Assembly (NCBI GenBank): GCA_026984555.1
Contig: JALSRY010000614.1
Location: 1-8,655 of the forward strand
From: Phycisphaerae bacterium
Lineage (GTDB): Bacteria; Planctomycetota; Phycisphaerae; UBA1845; Fen-1342
DNA: 8,655 nt
Direction: 5' to 3'
The position numbers and the translations under genes were made by a program. The notes under the pieces were generated by a model. It made no database searches. It was not told where the DNA came from and saw only the letters and a program-made list of their open reading frames with translations. Shown here one piece after another: positions 1 through 6,359 of the stretch. Within the stretch, counting starts at the first letter, position 1. Each line of letters begins with the position of its first letter.

Positions 1-1
1 T

Positions 2-1174
2 GTCTTGCTTGGTTCCCAGACGTTGGGGGGCGCGGCGAGCCTGGCCCGCAGCACGATGGGGCAGATGGCCGTGCGTATCGCCCTGCACTGTTCCGAAGCC
101 GATTCGCAGCTCATCCTCGACGATACGAACGTCGCGGCCCGGCTGCTGTCGCGACCGGGGGAGGCGATCTACAACGACGCCGGCGGACTCGTGGAAGGCA
201 ACAGCCCCTTTCAGACGGCGTGGCTGCCGGACGACGAGCGGGTTGAGTATCTCGACGCCGTGCGGGCGCTGGCGCACGGGCGGGGCATGGCCGCCGCGCC
301 ACCGATCGTGTTCGAGGGCTCGGCACCTGCCGACATTCGCCGCAACCGCGTGCTCGCGGACTGGCTCGCGCGGCCGCGTTGGCCGGAAGCGCCGGTGTCG
401 CCGCGCGTGTGGCTGGGTGAGGCGGTCGCGATCAAGGACCCGACTTCGCTGACGTTTGCCCGACAGGCCGGCGCGAACCTCCTGATCGTTGGGCAGCGGG
501 ACGATGCGGCGGGGGCGCTGCTTGCCGCGGCGCTCGTCGCGCTGGCGAGCCAGGCATCGCCTGCCGAAGCGCGGTTCGTGATACTCGACGGCAGCGCCGG
601 CGAGACACGGCGCGAGCACGGGTTGCACGATGTCGCCGCGGCGCTGCCGCACGACGTGCGTTTCGTGGCCTGGCGGGACGTGGGCGCAGCCATCGGCGCG
701 TTGGGGAGGGAGTTGGGCCGGCGATTGGAGGATGGGTCGGGGCAGGCGGCGCCTCGTGTGTTCCTGCTGGTTCACGGGCTCCAACGGTACCGCATGTTGC
801 GCCGGCGCGAGGATGATTTCAGCTTCTCGGTCGACGAGGACCGCCCACCTTCGCCCGATCGCGTGTTCAGCGAATTGCTGCGCGACGGTCCCCCGTTGGG
901 CATGCACGCGATCGTCTGGGCGGACACGCTGGCCACGCTGGAGCGAACGCTCGACCGGCAGACGATCGGCGAGTTTGACCATCGGGTGTTGTTCCAGGTG
1001 GGGGCGGCGGATTCCAGCAACCTGATCGACACGCCGGAGGCGAACAAGCTCGGCTTCCACCGGGCCCTGCTATACAGCGAGGAAAGCGGGACGATCGAGA
1101 AATTCCGCCCGTATGGCTCCTGCGAGTCCGGTTGGCTGGCGGAGGTGGGGCGCCGGCTGCGCGCCCGGGCGTAG
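2..1174 (+). CDS. FtsK/SpoIIIE-type ATPase, C-terminal part (partial, 5' end outside window)
   Basis: The reading frame is open from the left edge, so the gene begins outside the window; about 390 C-terminal residues are visible. The first ~90 residues look like the end of an active FtsK/SpoIIIE motor module (residues about 16-80 include STMGQMAVRIAL, LLSRPGEAIYND and GNSPFQ, typical of the strand-and-arginine region after Walker B). After a linker, residues about 130-389 form a second module of similar fold that is degenerate. Its P-loop position reads GQRDDAAGALL, so the GK pair is replaced by AA, and the Walker B-like strand FLLVHGL lacks the acidic pair. It ends with a FRPY motif. Tandem modules with silent C-terminal copies are known from EccC-type secretion ATPases and from FtsK-like proteins of planctomycetes. 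DNA or protein translocation is inferred from the family; the substrate is unknown. It converges on the glycosyltransferase gene 37 bases away, with no T-tract terminator between. Confidence 0.8.
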   Translation, partial: VLLGSQTLGGAASLARSTMGQMAVRIALHCSEADSQLILDDTNVAARLLSRPGEAIYNDAGGLVEGNSPFQTAWLPDDERVEYLDAVRALAHGRGMAAAPPIVFEGSAPADIRRNRVLADWLARPRWPEAPVSPRVWLGEAVAIKDPTSLTFARQAGANLLIVGQRDDAAGALLAAALVALASQASPAEARFVILDGSAGETRREHGLHDVAAALPHDVRFVAWRDVGAAIGALGRELGRRLEDGSGQAAPRVFLLVHGLQRYRMLRRREDDFSFSVDEDRPPSPDRVFSELLRDGPPLGMHAIVWADTLATLERTLDRQTIGEFDHRVLFQVGAADSSNLIDTPEANKLGFHRALLYSEESGTIEKFRPYGSCESGWLAEVGRRLRARA

Positions 1175-1211
1175 CGTTCGTCCGGCGGTGGCGGGCGAGG
1201 GCAGGGGGCGG

Positions 1212-1961
1212 CTAATGGTTTCGGGGTGGGCGGCCCTCGTTCTTGATCCGGTGGCGGAGCTTGAACAGCTCCTTGAACGCCCGTAGGATCACGCGGATGT
1301 TGGCGCCGGTTTGCTCGCCGGCGGTGCGGGGCAGGTGGCGCACGCCGGTCTGGCCGATGGACAGTCCCATGTTGCGGGCCTTGGCGAGCATCTCGGTGTC
1401 GATCAGGGCGCCCATCGAGTGCAACTCGATCGCGTCGATGAACGGTTTGGGGTAGAACTTGAACGCGCCGTCGATGTCCTTGACGCCGATGTGAAACAGC
1501 ATGTTCACGAGCGTTGTCCAAGCGAACGCATTGAGCTTGCGGATGAGCGAGTCCTGGCGGTCGAGGCGGTAGCACGAGACGATGTCGTACTTTTCGAGCA
1601 GGGGGAGCACGCGGGGGATCTCTTCGAGGTCGAACTGTCCGTCGCCGTCGGTGTAGAAGATCCAGTTTTTCGTGGCTGCGCGGAAACCACGCTGCAACGC
1701 TCCGCCGTAGCCCAGGTTGGGGCGGTTGTGCACGGCGCGGACCTCGGGTATTTCCTCGGCGAGGCGGTCGGCGACTTCGGCGGTGCCGTCCTTGCTGCCG
1801 TCATCGACGATGATGACTTCGAGATCGTCAGCGACGCGGCGGCCGACCTCGACCGCCTTGTGTGTCATCGCCTCGACGTTGTCCACCTCGTTGTAGCAGG
1901 GGAAGAAGATCGTCAGCGACAGCGGCTTGATCGGTGGTTTTTCGAACGGCTTGTGGTCCAC
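1212..1961 (-). CDS. Family 2 glycosyltransferase (polyprenyl-phosphate sugar transferase-like)
   Basis: About 249 residues. It carries the GT2/GT-A motifs in order: FFPCYNE (residues 19-25), IIVDDGSKDGT (about 50-60), NLGYGGAL (about 82-89) and TDGDGQFD (104-111), whose D-x-D would bind the metal and nucleotide-sugar. The C-terminal third has the R-x-x-G-x-QTGAN-x-x-V signature common in dolichol-phosphate-mannose-synthase-like enzymes. There is no transmembrane segment, so it is probably cytoplasmic and peripheral to the membrane, transferring a sugar from a nucleotide donor to a lipid carrier or envelope acceptor; donor and acceptor cannot be read from sequence. Start: GTG at 1961 was chosen because GGGGA lies 7 bases upstream and the phosphoesterase stop is one base before it, suggesting coupled translation. 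An in-frame ATG at 1988 would add 9 residues and overlap the upstream gene by 26 bases. Family assignment is firm, exact start is not. Confidence 0.9.
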   Translation of the reverse strand: MDHKPFEKPPIKPLSLTIFFPCYNEVDNVEAMTHKAVEVGRRVADDLEVIIVDDGSKDGTAEVADRLAEEIPEVRAVHNRPNLGYGGALQRGFRAATKNWIFYTDGDGQFDLEEIPRVLPLLEKYDIVSCYRLDRQDSLIRKLNAFAWTTLVNMLFHIGVKDIDGAFKFYPKPFIDAIELHSMGALIDTEMLAKARNMGLSIGQTGVRHLPRTAGEQTGANIRVILRAFKELFKLRHRIKNEGRPPRNH

Positions 1962-1962
1962 G

Positions 1963-3813
1963 TCAGCGTCCCCGGGCCAAGGGTGCATGCTCGCGCGCGG
2001 GAACCAGCTCCACACGCAGCGGGCGACAGAACGGGCCGACACCGGTCAGCCCCTCGAAGTATACCTGTAGCGTCTGCACGCCCGCAGGGACTCTAGCCGC
2101 CGACAAATCGGGCTGCAACCGAGCGGCCTCGCCCGGCCCGAGACGGATTCGAAATGCGTCTGCGAATCGCTCCGGTCCCGCCGCCGGCCGATACGCGATC
2201 GGCGTGCCCGCCAGCCGTACAAGAGGCGTCACGACCAGCGGCGCGCCCGATGCGTTACGCACGTCGAACGTTGGTGGCGGCGAGACGAGCGTCTGGTACT
2301 GCACGCCGTCGCGGGTCCGGCGCGTCTCGAAACGCAGCACGTCAGGGGCGTCGATGTGGACGGCGACCTTCGGAACCAGCGGTTGCGGTCCGGTGCCGAC
2401 CATGCCTCCGGCCGCGCCGCGGTCGGGCACATCGAGCCGCACCCGGCAGAGCCACGTCGCACCGAGGTCAACGGTTTCGATCATCGTGGCACCGACACAC
2501 CAGGGTCGGTCGGCGCCGGTCTTGCGCACCCGCGTGGTGACGGTCAGCCGATCGAAGGGAACCGGCAGTGTATTCGTGATACGGAACCGGACGACGGGCC
2601 GCGAGCCGTCGTTCGCGCCGTCGAAGACCGCGCGGAGTCTGCCGGCGGGGAGGGAGGGACTGTCGGGCGGTCCGGCTGTGCCCGCGAGCCGCACGCGACC
2701 GTCGCGCAGGTCGATGACGCGGTAATGCGGGACACCGTCGGCGCCGTCGCGGGTCGAGGCCGAGGCCGCGTGGGTGCGCACGTACACGAGCGGGCTGGCG
2801 GCGTCGATCGTCTCGCGGTAGGCGTGGCCGTCCCAGTCGCGGCTGCCGCCGGCGAGGTACAGGCCGACGTGCCCGGCGGCGATCATGTTCTTCAGGGTGC
2901 CGGCGGCGTCCCAGATGCGCAACAGGTTGGGGCGGTCGGCATGGGCGGCGACGATCGTCACGCCCGTCGGAGGCGTGCGGGTCAGCGTGTGCTCGACCCA
3001 CCGGAGCTGGTCGCGGTCGCGTGAGAGGGGGGCGAGACGATGGTCGCTGAGTACGATCACGCGGTGCGGCCCGATGGATACGACGCCGACCGGGCTGGGG
3101 GCTGCGAATCGGCAGTAGTGGTCCATGTCGTCGCGGTCGCCACAGACCAGGATCGCCGGGGCGTCGAACCGGGTAAGGAAATCCACGAGTCGCCGCCAGC
3201 CGCGGTCGGTTTGCGACAGCGGCGCGTCGAGGTAATCGCCGGTGGCGATGATCACGGTGGGGGCGACGAGGTTGATTTCGTCTACCAGGCGGCTGTCGAA
3301 GTCGGGGGCGGTGACATCGCCCACGGTCATGTCGCCCAAGTGGACGATCCGCAGGTCGTCGCCGTAGTGTCCGATCGCAACGCAGTGGGGGGCCTGGGCG
3401 CTGCTTGTGCCGGTCTGTACCAGCAGGTCATAGGTGCCCGCGGGTGTTTCCGCCGGAACGCGGACGCGGATCGGCCGGTCCGCAGTCCACGAGGTGTCTT
3501 CGGTGAGGTGTGGCAGGGGGAGCCGGCGACCGTCGCGGGCACGCAAGGTTACGGCCGGCGGAGACGCGGGCGAATCCGGCAGCCGCACCGCGATCGCGAA
3601 GACGTGCCCCGGCTCGACGAACACCGGCCGGCCGAGCGTGGGGCGAAGGATCGTGACGGGGGCGTTCTGCGCGGCGCCGGCCGACCCGACCATCATTATC
3701 AGCACCACCAGGTTGATGATTGCCGGGGCGGGCGGCCCGTTGCGTGTGGCGATGGGGGCGCAACGCTTGCGCCCGGCGAGGCGGTACGCGTTTTGTCCGC
3801 GGCGTCGTCGCAA
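1963..3813 (-). CDS. Secreted metallophosphoesterase-fold protein with degenerate metal site
   Basis: About 616 residues from a TTG start. Residues 1-48 look like a signal peptide: a long basic n-region (RRRRG, RLAGRKR) and a hydrophobic core [17 protein letters not shown], with cleavage likely after Ala-Gln near 49. Residues about 50-150 look like a beta-sandwich. Residues about 155-345 follow the calcineurin-like phosphoesterase order: HLGDMTVGD (158-166), TGDYLD (191-196), CGDRDD (224-229), VLSDH (254-258), [17 protein letters not shown] (289-295), LYLAGGSRD (318-326). The rest is a beta-rich tail of unknown function. Of the usual ligands, the two motif I/II aspartates and the motif V histidine remain. 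The D-x-H histidine, the GNHD Asn and His, and the GHxH pair appear as T, D, R, and G/R. It may therefore be a binding protein and not an enzyme. It leads a two-gene unit with the glycosyltransferase. The start is supported by AAGGGAG 7 bases upstream; a longer frame to 3942 would run into the UDG gene. Confidence 0.8.
   Translation of the reverse strand: MRRRRGQNAYRLAGRKRCAPIATRNGPPAPAIINLVVLIMMVGSAGAAQNAPVTILRPTLGRPVFVEPGHVFAIAVRLPDSPASPPAVTLRARDGRRLPLPHLTEDTSWTADRPIRVRVPAETPAGTYDLLVQTGTSSAQAPHCVAIGHYGDDLRIVHLGDMTVGDVTAPDFDSRLVDEINLVAPTVIIATGDYLDAPLSQTDRGWRRLVDFLTRFDAPAILVCGDRDDMDHYCRFAAPSPVGVVSIGPHRVIVLSDHRLAPLSRDRDQLRWVEHTLTRTPPTGVTIVAAHADRPNLLRIWDAAGTLKNMIAAGHVGLYLAGGSRDWDGHAYRETIDAASPLVYVRTHAASASTRDGADGVPHYRVIDLRDGRVRLAGTAGPPDSPSLPAGRLRAVFDGANDGSRPVVRFRITNTLPVPFDRLTVTTRVRKTGADRPWCVGATMIETVDLGATWLCRVRLDVPDRGAAGGMVGTGPQPLVPKVAVHIDAPDVLRFETRRTRDGVQYQTLVSPPPTFDVRNASGAPLVVTPLVRLAGTPIAYRPAAGPERFADAFRIRLGPGEAARLQPDLSAARVPAGVQTLQVYFEGLTGVGPFCRPLRVELVPAREHAPLARGR
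1969..1973 (-). promoter_or_regulatory. Shine-Dalgarno-like site for the glycosyltransferase, inside the upstream gene
   Basis: GGGGA on the minus strand lies 7 bases before the GTG at 1961, within the last codons of the phosphoesterase gene. It favours GTG over the ATG at 1988, which has no comparable site, and implies reinitiation or coupling after the phosphoesterase stop codon (TGA, 1965-1963). Confidence 0.4.
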
Positions 3814-3820
3814 CGGTTGA

Positions 3821-3827
3821 CTCCCTT
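3821..3827 (-). promoter_or_regulatory. Strong ribosome binding site setting the TTG start of the phosphoesterase
   Basis: AAGGGAG on the minus strand is spaced 7 bases from TTG at 3813. It is the best Shine-Dalgarno match seen in the window and decides the start, because the longer in-frame extension would prepend 43 residues without signal-peptide character and overlap the divergent gene. The site overlaps the -35 candidate of the UDG promoter on the other strand. Confidence 0.65.
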
Positions 3828-3854
3828 GCCTGATGAAAAGCGGGCGCGTATCTT
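3826..3854 (+). promoter_or_regulatory. Candidate sigma70-type promoter of the UDG gene
   Basis: TTGCCT (3826-3831) and TATCTT (3849-3854) are separated by 17 bases, each matching four of six consensus positions. A start of transcription about 7 bases beyond the -10 box falls at 3861-3862, on the GTG start codon itself, so the message would have no leader. No Shine-Dalgarno motif lies at useful distance before the GTG, which fits. The match is moderate and unproven. Confidence 0.4.
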
Positions 3855-3861
3855 TTTCATC

Positions 3862-4680
3862 GTGCGAAACGAACCGAGCGAACCAGTGATTTCCGGGTTG
3901 CGAGCGTGGTTGCGCAACGAACGCCGACTCGGCGTGACGCACTGGACCATCCAGCGGGCCGCCGCGGCGGCGGACACGGACCCTGTTCCTTCGGTGGAAA
4001 CTCCGATCATGGCCTCTTCAGTCGAGCCGGGCGGGTTGCCGCCGTTGTGTGACCGCGAGCTGTCCGAGAGCGAGGCGCAGGCGGCGCTGGCCCAACTGGA
4101 CGAGACGTGCGTGCGCGGGTGCGAGCGCTGCGGCCTGCACAAGCATCGCACGCAGACGGTGTTTGGCGTGGGCAAAGCGCGCCCCGAGCTGGTGTTCGTG
4201 GGCGAGGGACCCGGGGCGGACGAAGATCGGAAGGGGATCCCGTTCGTCGGCCGGGCCGGGCAGTTGCTCACGCGGATGATCGCGGCGATGGGGTTGACGC
4301 GCGAGCAGGTGTACATCGCCAACATCGTGAAGTGTCGCCCGCCGGGCAATCGCACGCCCAACGAGCAGGAGATGAGCGCGTGCAGCCCATACTTGTTTCG
4401 GCAGCTCGCGATCCTGCGGCCGCGCGTGATCGTCGCGCTGGGCCGGCCGGCGTCGCAAACCCTGTTGCAAACCACGACGGCAATCGGGCGGCTGCGCGGC
4501 GAGTTCCACGATTTCCCGCCGCCGGGGTTGGCCTATCTCGGCCTGCCGGCGATCAAGCTCATGCCGACCTACCACCCGGCGTACCTGCTGCGTAGTCCGG
4601 GGGAAAAGGCCAAGACCTGGGAGGATCTCAAGCAGGTGATGCGGCTGTTGGGAATCCCGATCCCTCCGCGTCATGCCTGA
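3862..4680 (+). CDS. Uracil-DNA glycosylase, family 4 (iron-sulfur)
   Basis: About 272 residues; removes uracil from DNA to start base excision repair in the cytoplasm. Motif [21 protein letters not shown] (114-133), is the family 4 form and includes the Glu expected at the active site; YHPAYLLR (237-244) is the C-terminal motif. Four cysteines in the family spacing should hold a 4Fe-4S cluster: C87 and C90 (C-x2-C), then C158 and C174, the last two framing [15 protein letters not shown]. An extra cysteine, C83, lies just upstream. Start: GTG at 3862 was chosen because residues 12-27 ([16 protein letters not shown]) resemble the N-terminal helix common in long bacterial members. The first in-frame ATG, at residue 50, would delete it. 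An Ala/Pro-rich stretch (about 30-60) links that helix to the core. GTG at 3886 and TTG at 3898 are other possible starts. The gene is divergent from the phosphoesterase and 83 bases ahead of the prepilin gene. Confidence 0.93.
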   Translation: MRNEPSEPVISGLRAWLRNERRLGVTHWTIQRAAAAADTDPVPSVETPIMASSVEPGGLPPLCDRELSESEAQAALAQLDETCVRGCERCGLHKHRTQTVFGVGKARPELVFVGEGPGADEDRKGIPFVGRAGQLLTRMIAAMGLTREQVYIANIVKCRPPGNRTPNEQEMSACSPYLFRQLAILRPRVIVALGRPASQTLLQTTTAIGRLRGEFHDFPPPGLAYLGLPAIKLMPTYHPAYLLRSPGEKAKTWEDLKQVMRLLGIPIPPRHA

Positions 4681-4763
4681 ACTGCATCGTCTACGCGGGT
4701 CGGTTCGTATATCCTGTTGCGCGGACGGAGTCTGATCGAACCTGGCAGGAAACGGAACCAGCC

Positions 4764-5534
4764 ATGCCCACACGCCCTCGTCTTCGTGCGTTCACCCTGA
4801 TCGAACTGCTGGTGGTGGTCGCGATCATATCGATGTTGATCTCGATCCTGATTCCCGCGCTCACGCGGGCACGCGAACAATCCCGGCGTTCGGTGTGTCT
4901 TTCGAACCAGCGATCGCTGGGCTTGGCAATCCAGGCCTACGCGTACCAGAACCGCGACGCGATTCCGCGCGGTCCGGCGATCCCGTTGCCCTATTTCCCC
5001 TCGCAGGGATTTGATGAGTGGGCTACCAACCAGGTTCGCATCGGCCTGATGCACGCCAGCCAGGGGCTCGGCGACATCCTCACGCGCGATCTCAACGACC
5101 CGAGGGTGTTGTTCTGTCCGGCGGACGACTCGACCGATCCAACTGAGGAACTCGAAAAGCTCGGCCAGCCGGGGGGCGACGAAGACGTGTTTTGCTCCTA
5201 TTTCTACCGCCAACTCGACCAGACCACGCGCGACCGCATCGACAATCTGGGCGAGAACGAGTTGAAACTGCCTGCCCGGGCGCTACTGCTCGATGCCAAC
5301 AGCCTCGGGTCGGACGTGCTGCACCGGACCAATCACCGGGCGCAGACCGTGAACATCCTCTTCCTCGACGGGCATGCCGCCGGATATGAGAACCAGCGCA
5401 ATGTGTTCGCGATCCGTGCCGAAGACTACTACGGGTTTCCGGAGAGTGTCGAGCGGCGGCTCAACGAAATCGTGGTTGCTTCGGACTACGCCGAGGGCGG
5501 CGATCCGCTCAAGACCCCGCCGCTGCCAGGGTGA
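4764..5534 (+). CDS. Prepilin-like protein with N-terminal methylation motif (type II secretion pseudopilin-like)
   Basis: 256 residues. A short basic leader (MPTRPRLRA) precedes [24 protein letters not shown]. Cleavage by prepilin peptidase is expected between A9 and F10, and E14 is the conserved Glu at mature position 5; the residue before the cut is Ala where Gly is usual. The hydrophobic helix is followed by [31 protein letters not shown] (about 113-119) and [15 protein letters not shown] near residue 190-204. This is the arrangement of the large planctomycete family of prepilin-like H-X9-DG proteins, here with ten residues between His and Asp-Gly. It would sit in the inner membrane or periplasm; the role of individual family members is mostly unknown. 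GGA lies 7 bases and AGGA 13 bases before the ATG. Only a weak -10-like TATCCT (4710-4715) is visible upstream. The 3' end overlaps the lipoprotein gene by 26 bases, tail to tail. Confidence 0.88.
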   Translation: MPTRPRLRAFTLIELLVVVAIISMLISILIPALTRAREQSRRSVCLSNQRSLGLAIQAYAYQNRDAIPRGPAIPLPYFPSQGFDEWATNQVRIGLMHASQGLGDILTRDLNDPRVLFCPADDSTDPTEELEKLGQPGGDEDVFCSYFYRQLDQTTRDRIDNLGENELKLPARALLLDANSLGSDVLHRTNHRAQTVNILFLDGHAAGYENQRNVFAIRAEDYYGFPESVERRLNEIVVASDYAEGGDPLKTPPLPG

Positions 5535-6159
5535 CCGTGGTTGGGGGCGACGGGCGGCGAGTGGTCGCGGGTCGCGTCTGGGGGGTGATTCTGGCATTGG
5601 CCGACGCGGCAATGCGGTCGAGCAAGGCGCGTTCGAGCAAGGCGTCGCGACCGAGCGGAACCCAGTGCTCGACGGCGGCGGTGCGGGCGCGCCGGCCGGT
5701 GGTGGTCGGGAGCCGTTCGCTGTAAATCGCGAGTGCACCCGAAGTCGTCGTGACCTGTCGTTCGGGGACGCTGTAGCGCTGTTTATCGACCTCGACCGAG
5801 ACGCGGAGCGCCTCGGACTGCCCTCGCCCGGTGGGCTCGACCCGCACGGTGACGATCCGTCGGATGGTGTGCATGCTCGATTCGAGGAGCTGGTAGGGGC
5901 CCAGGGCGTCGTGGCGCCAGAACTCGAACCACTGCTGGCTGGTTACCGGACGGCTGACGATGACGCCGTCGGTCCGGTCGATGCGGCGTAGCGGAAATCC
6001 TCGCTGGCGAAGTACTTCCGCCGCCGTGTCGACCAAGGCCTCCCGGTCCGGCGCATGGAGTGTAACCTGTGTGGGACCGGCCGGCGGCGTCGGCGCCTGG
6101 CAACCGATGAGGAAAAACGCGAAGCCCGAAAGAAAAAATGTCGGGGTGATAACACGCAT
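5509..6159 (-). CDS. Small lipoprotein of unknown function
   Basis: 216 residues from ATG at 6159. The N-terminus is a lipoprotein signal: MRVI, a hydrophobic run [15 protein letters not shown], then lipobox LIGC with C20 as the lipidated residue, followed by a Pro-rich linker. The body (about 30-190) has a mixed alpha/beta look, with [22 protein letters not shown] followed by [16 protein letters not shown] and a valine-rich strand segment. I know this pattern only as hypothetical planctomycete lipoproteins and assign no function. The last ~25 residues are Pro/Thr/Arg-rich and probably disordered. A 15-base tandem repeat makes the sequence [10 protein letters not shown]. The start was chosen because an in-frame codon at 6198 would place 13 polar residues before the signal and lies upstream of the promoter candidate. 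Loading onto inner or outer membrane cannot be decided. It is downstream of, and on the same strand as, the BatA-like gene, 198 bases away. Confidence 0.78.
   Translation of the reverse strand: MRVITPTFFLSGFAFFLIGCQAPTPPAGPTQVTLHAPDREALVDTAAEVLRQRGFPLRRIDRTDGVIVSRPVTSQQWFEFWRHDALGPYQLLESSMHTIRRIVTVRVEPTGRGQSEALRVSVEVDKQRYSVPERQVTTTSGALAIYSERLPTTTGRRARTAAVEHWVPLGRDALLERALLDRIAASANARITPQTRPATTRRPSPPTTVTLAAAGS
5618..5644. repeat. 12-base direct repeat in 15-base period within the lipoprotein gene
   Basis: TCGAGCAAGGCG occurs at 5618-5629 and again at 5633-5644. On the coding (minus) strand the 15-base period gives the peptide [10 protein letters not shown], probably two turns of an amphipathic helix. 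It looks like a small in-frame duplication. Confidence 0.7.
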
Positions 6160-6357
6160 GCGCGCATCATAGATGGACGCGCGGTGATTGCAACCCACCG
6201 TCTATCAGACCTGCGCGGGCCTGCGGTGCGGCCCACGGAAATGTCGGCCAGATTCCCCAGAAACTTCAACAAAACAATTCAAGAATATCACTGGAAGCTG
6301 TCGTGTCCCCCTTCAAGTCCCCGCGTCGGCAAGGCGGCCGGCGCGGGGGCCGTTTTT
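6160..6357. other. Intergenic region between the BatA-like and lipoprotein genes
   Basis: These 198 bases hold the lipoprotein promoter candidate, the + strand terminator, and an AT-rich island (about 6261-6290) in otherwise GC-rich DNA. The island contains a -10-like TATCAC at 6286-6291 on + with only a poor -35 partner (TTCAAC, 15 bases upstream). If active it would start a transcript near 6298 ending at the terminator, about 60 bases long. No open frame with coding character was seen. Confidence 0.4.
6166..6193 (-). promoter_or_regulatory. Candidate sigma70-type promoter of the lipoprotein gene
   Basis: On the minus strand TTGCAA (6193-6188) and TATGAT (6171-6166) are separated by 16 bases; the -10 matches five of six and the -35 four of six consensus positions. 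Six bases separate the -10 box from the ATG at 6159, so transcription would be expected to begin on the start codon itself. No Shine-Dalgarno motif is present, in keeping with a leaderless message. Confidence 0.5.
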
Positions 6358-6359
6358 TT
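6317..6359 (+). terminator. Intrinsic (Rho-independent) terminator on the + strand
   Basis: The stem pairs 6317-6330 with 6337-6350 (core CCCCGCG with CGCGGGG, then one T-G wobble and CGGC with GCCG), around the loop AAGGCG. It is followed after two bases by seven T residues at 6353-6359. It is oriented for + strand transcripts, although the flanking genes (lipoprotein, BatA-like) are both on -. On the minus strand the hairpin comes directly after the BatA-like TAA stop (6360-6358) but is not followed by a T-tract, so it is not a good terminator in that direction; it could still protect the 3' end of that mRNA. Confidence 0.75.

Noticed and set aside
211..693. Minus strand frame opposite the FtsK-like gene
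   Set aside because: Ala/Ser/Arg-rich antisense shadow; the plus strand has recognisable FtsK/SpoIIIE sequence throughout.
1151..1211. GC-rich inverted repeats between the FtsK-like and glycosyltransferase genes as a bidirectional terminator
   Set aside because: CGCCGG/CCGGCG and the CGCCCGGGCG palindrome can fold, but there is no T-tract on either strand, and such repeats are expected by chance at this base composition.
1311..2096. 261-codon + strand frame opposite the glycosyltransferase
   Set aside because: It mirrors the codon structure of the glycosyltransferase gene, shows no domain, and the opposite strand carries all GT2 motifs.
3817..3854. TTGACT (3817-3822) as the -35 box of the UDG promoter
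   Set aside because: Although closer to consensus, it is 26 bases from TATCTT, too far; TTGCCT at 17 bases fits.
3040..3861. Long in-frame + strand extension upstream of the UDG start, opposite the phosphoesterase
   Set aside because: The 822 extra bases lie antisense to a well-supported gene, give low-complexity Gly/Val/Arg/Asp-rich protein and would put about 270 unrelated residues before a complete family 4 UDG. High-GC DNA commonly keeps such frames open.
6296..6326. CCTTCAAGTCCCC resembling the T-arm of a tRNA
   Set aside because: No acceptor, D-arm or anticodon stem can be formed around it and no CCA or matching 5' end is present; it is part of the terminator's left flank.
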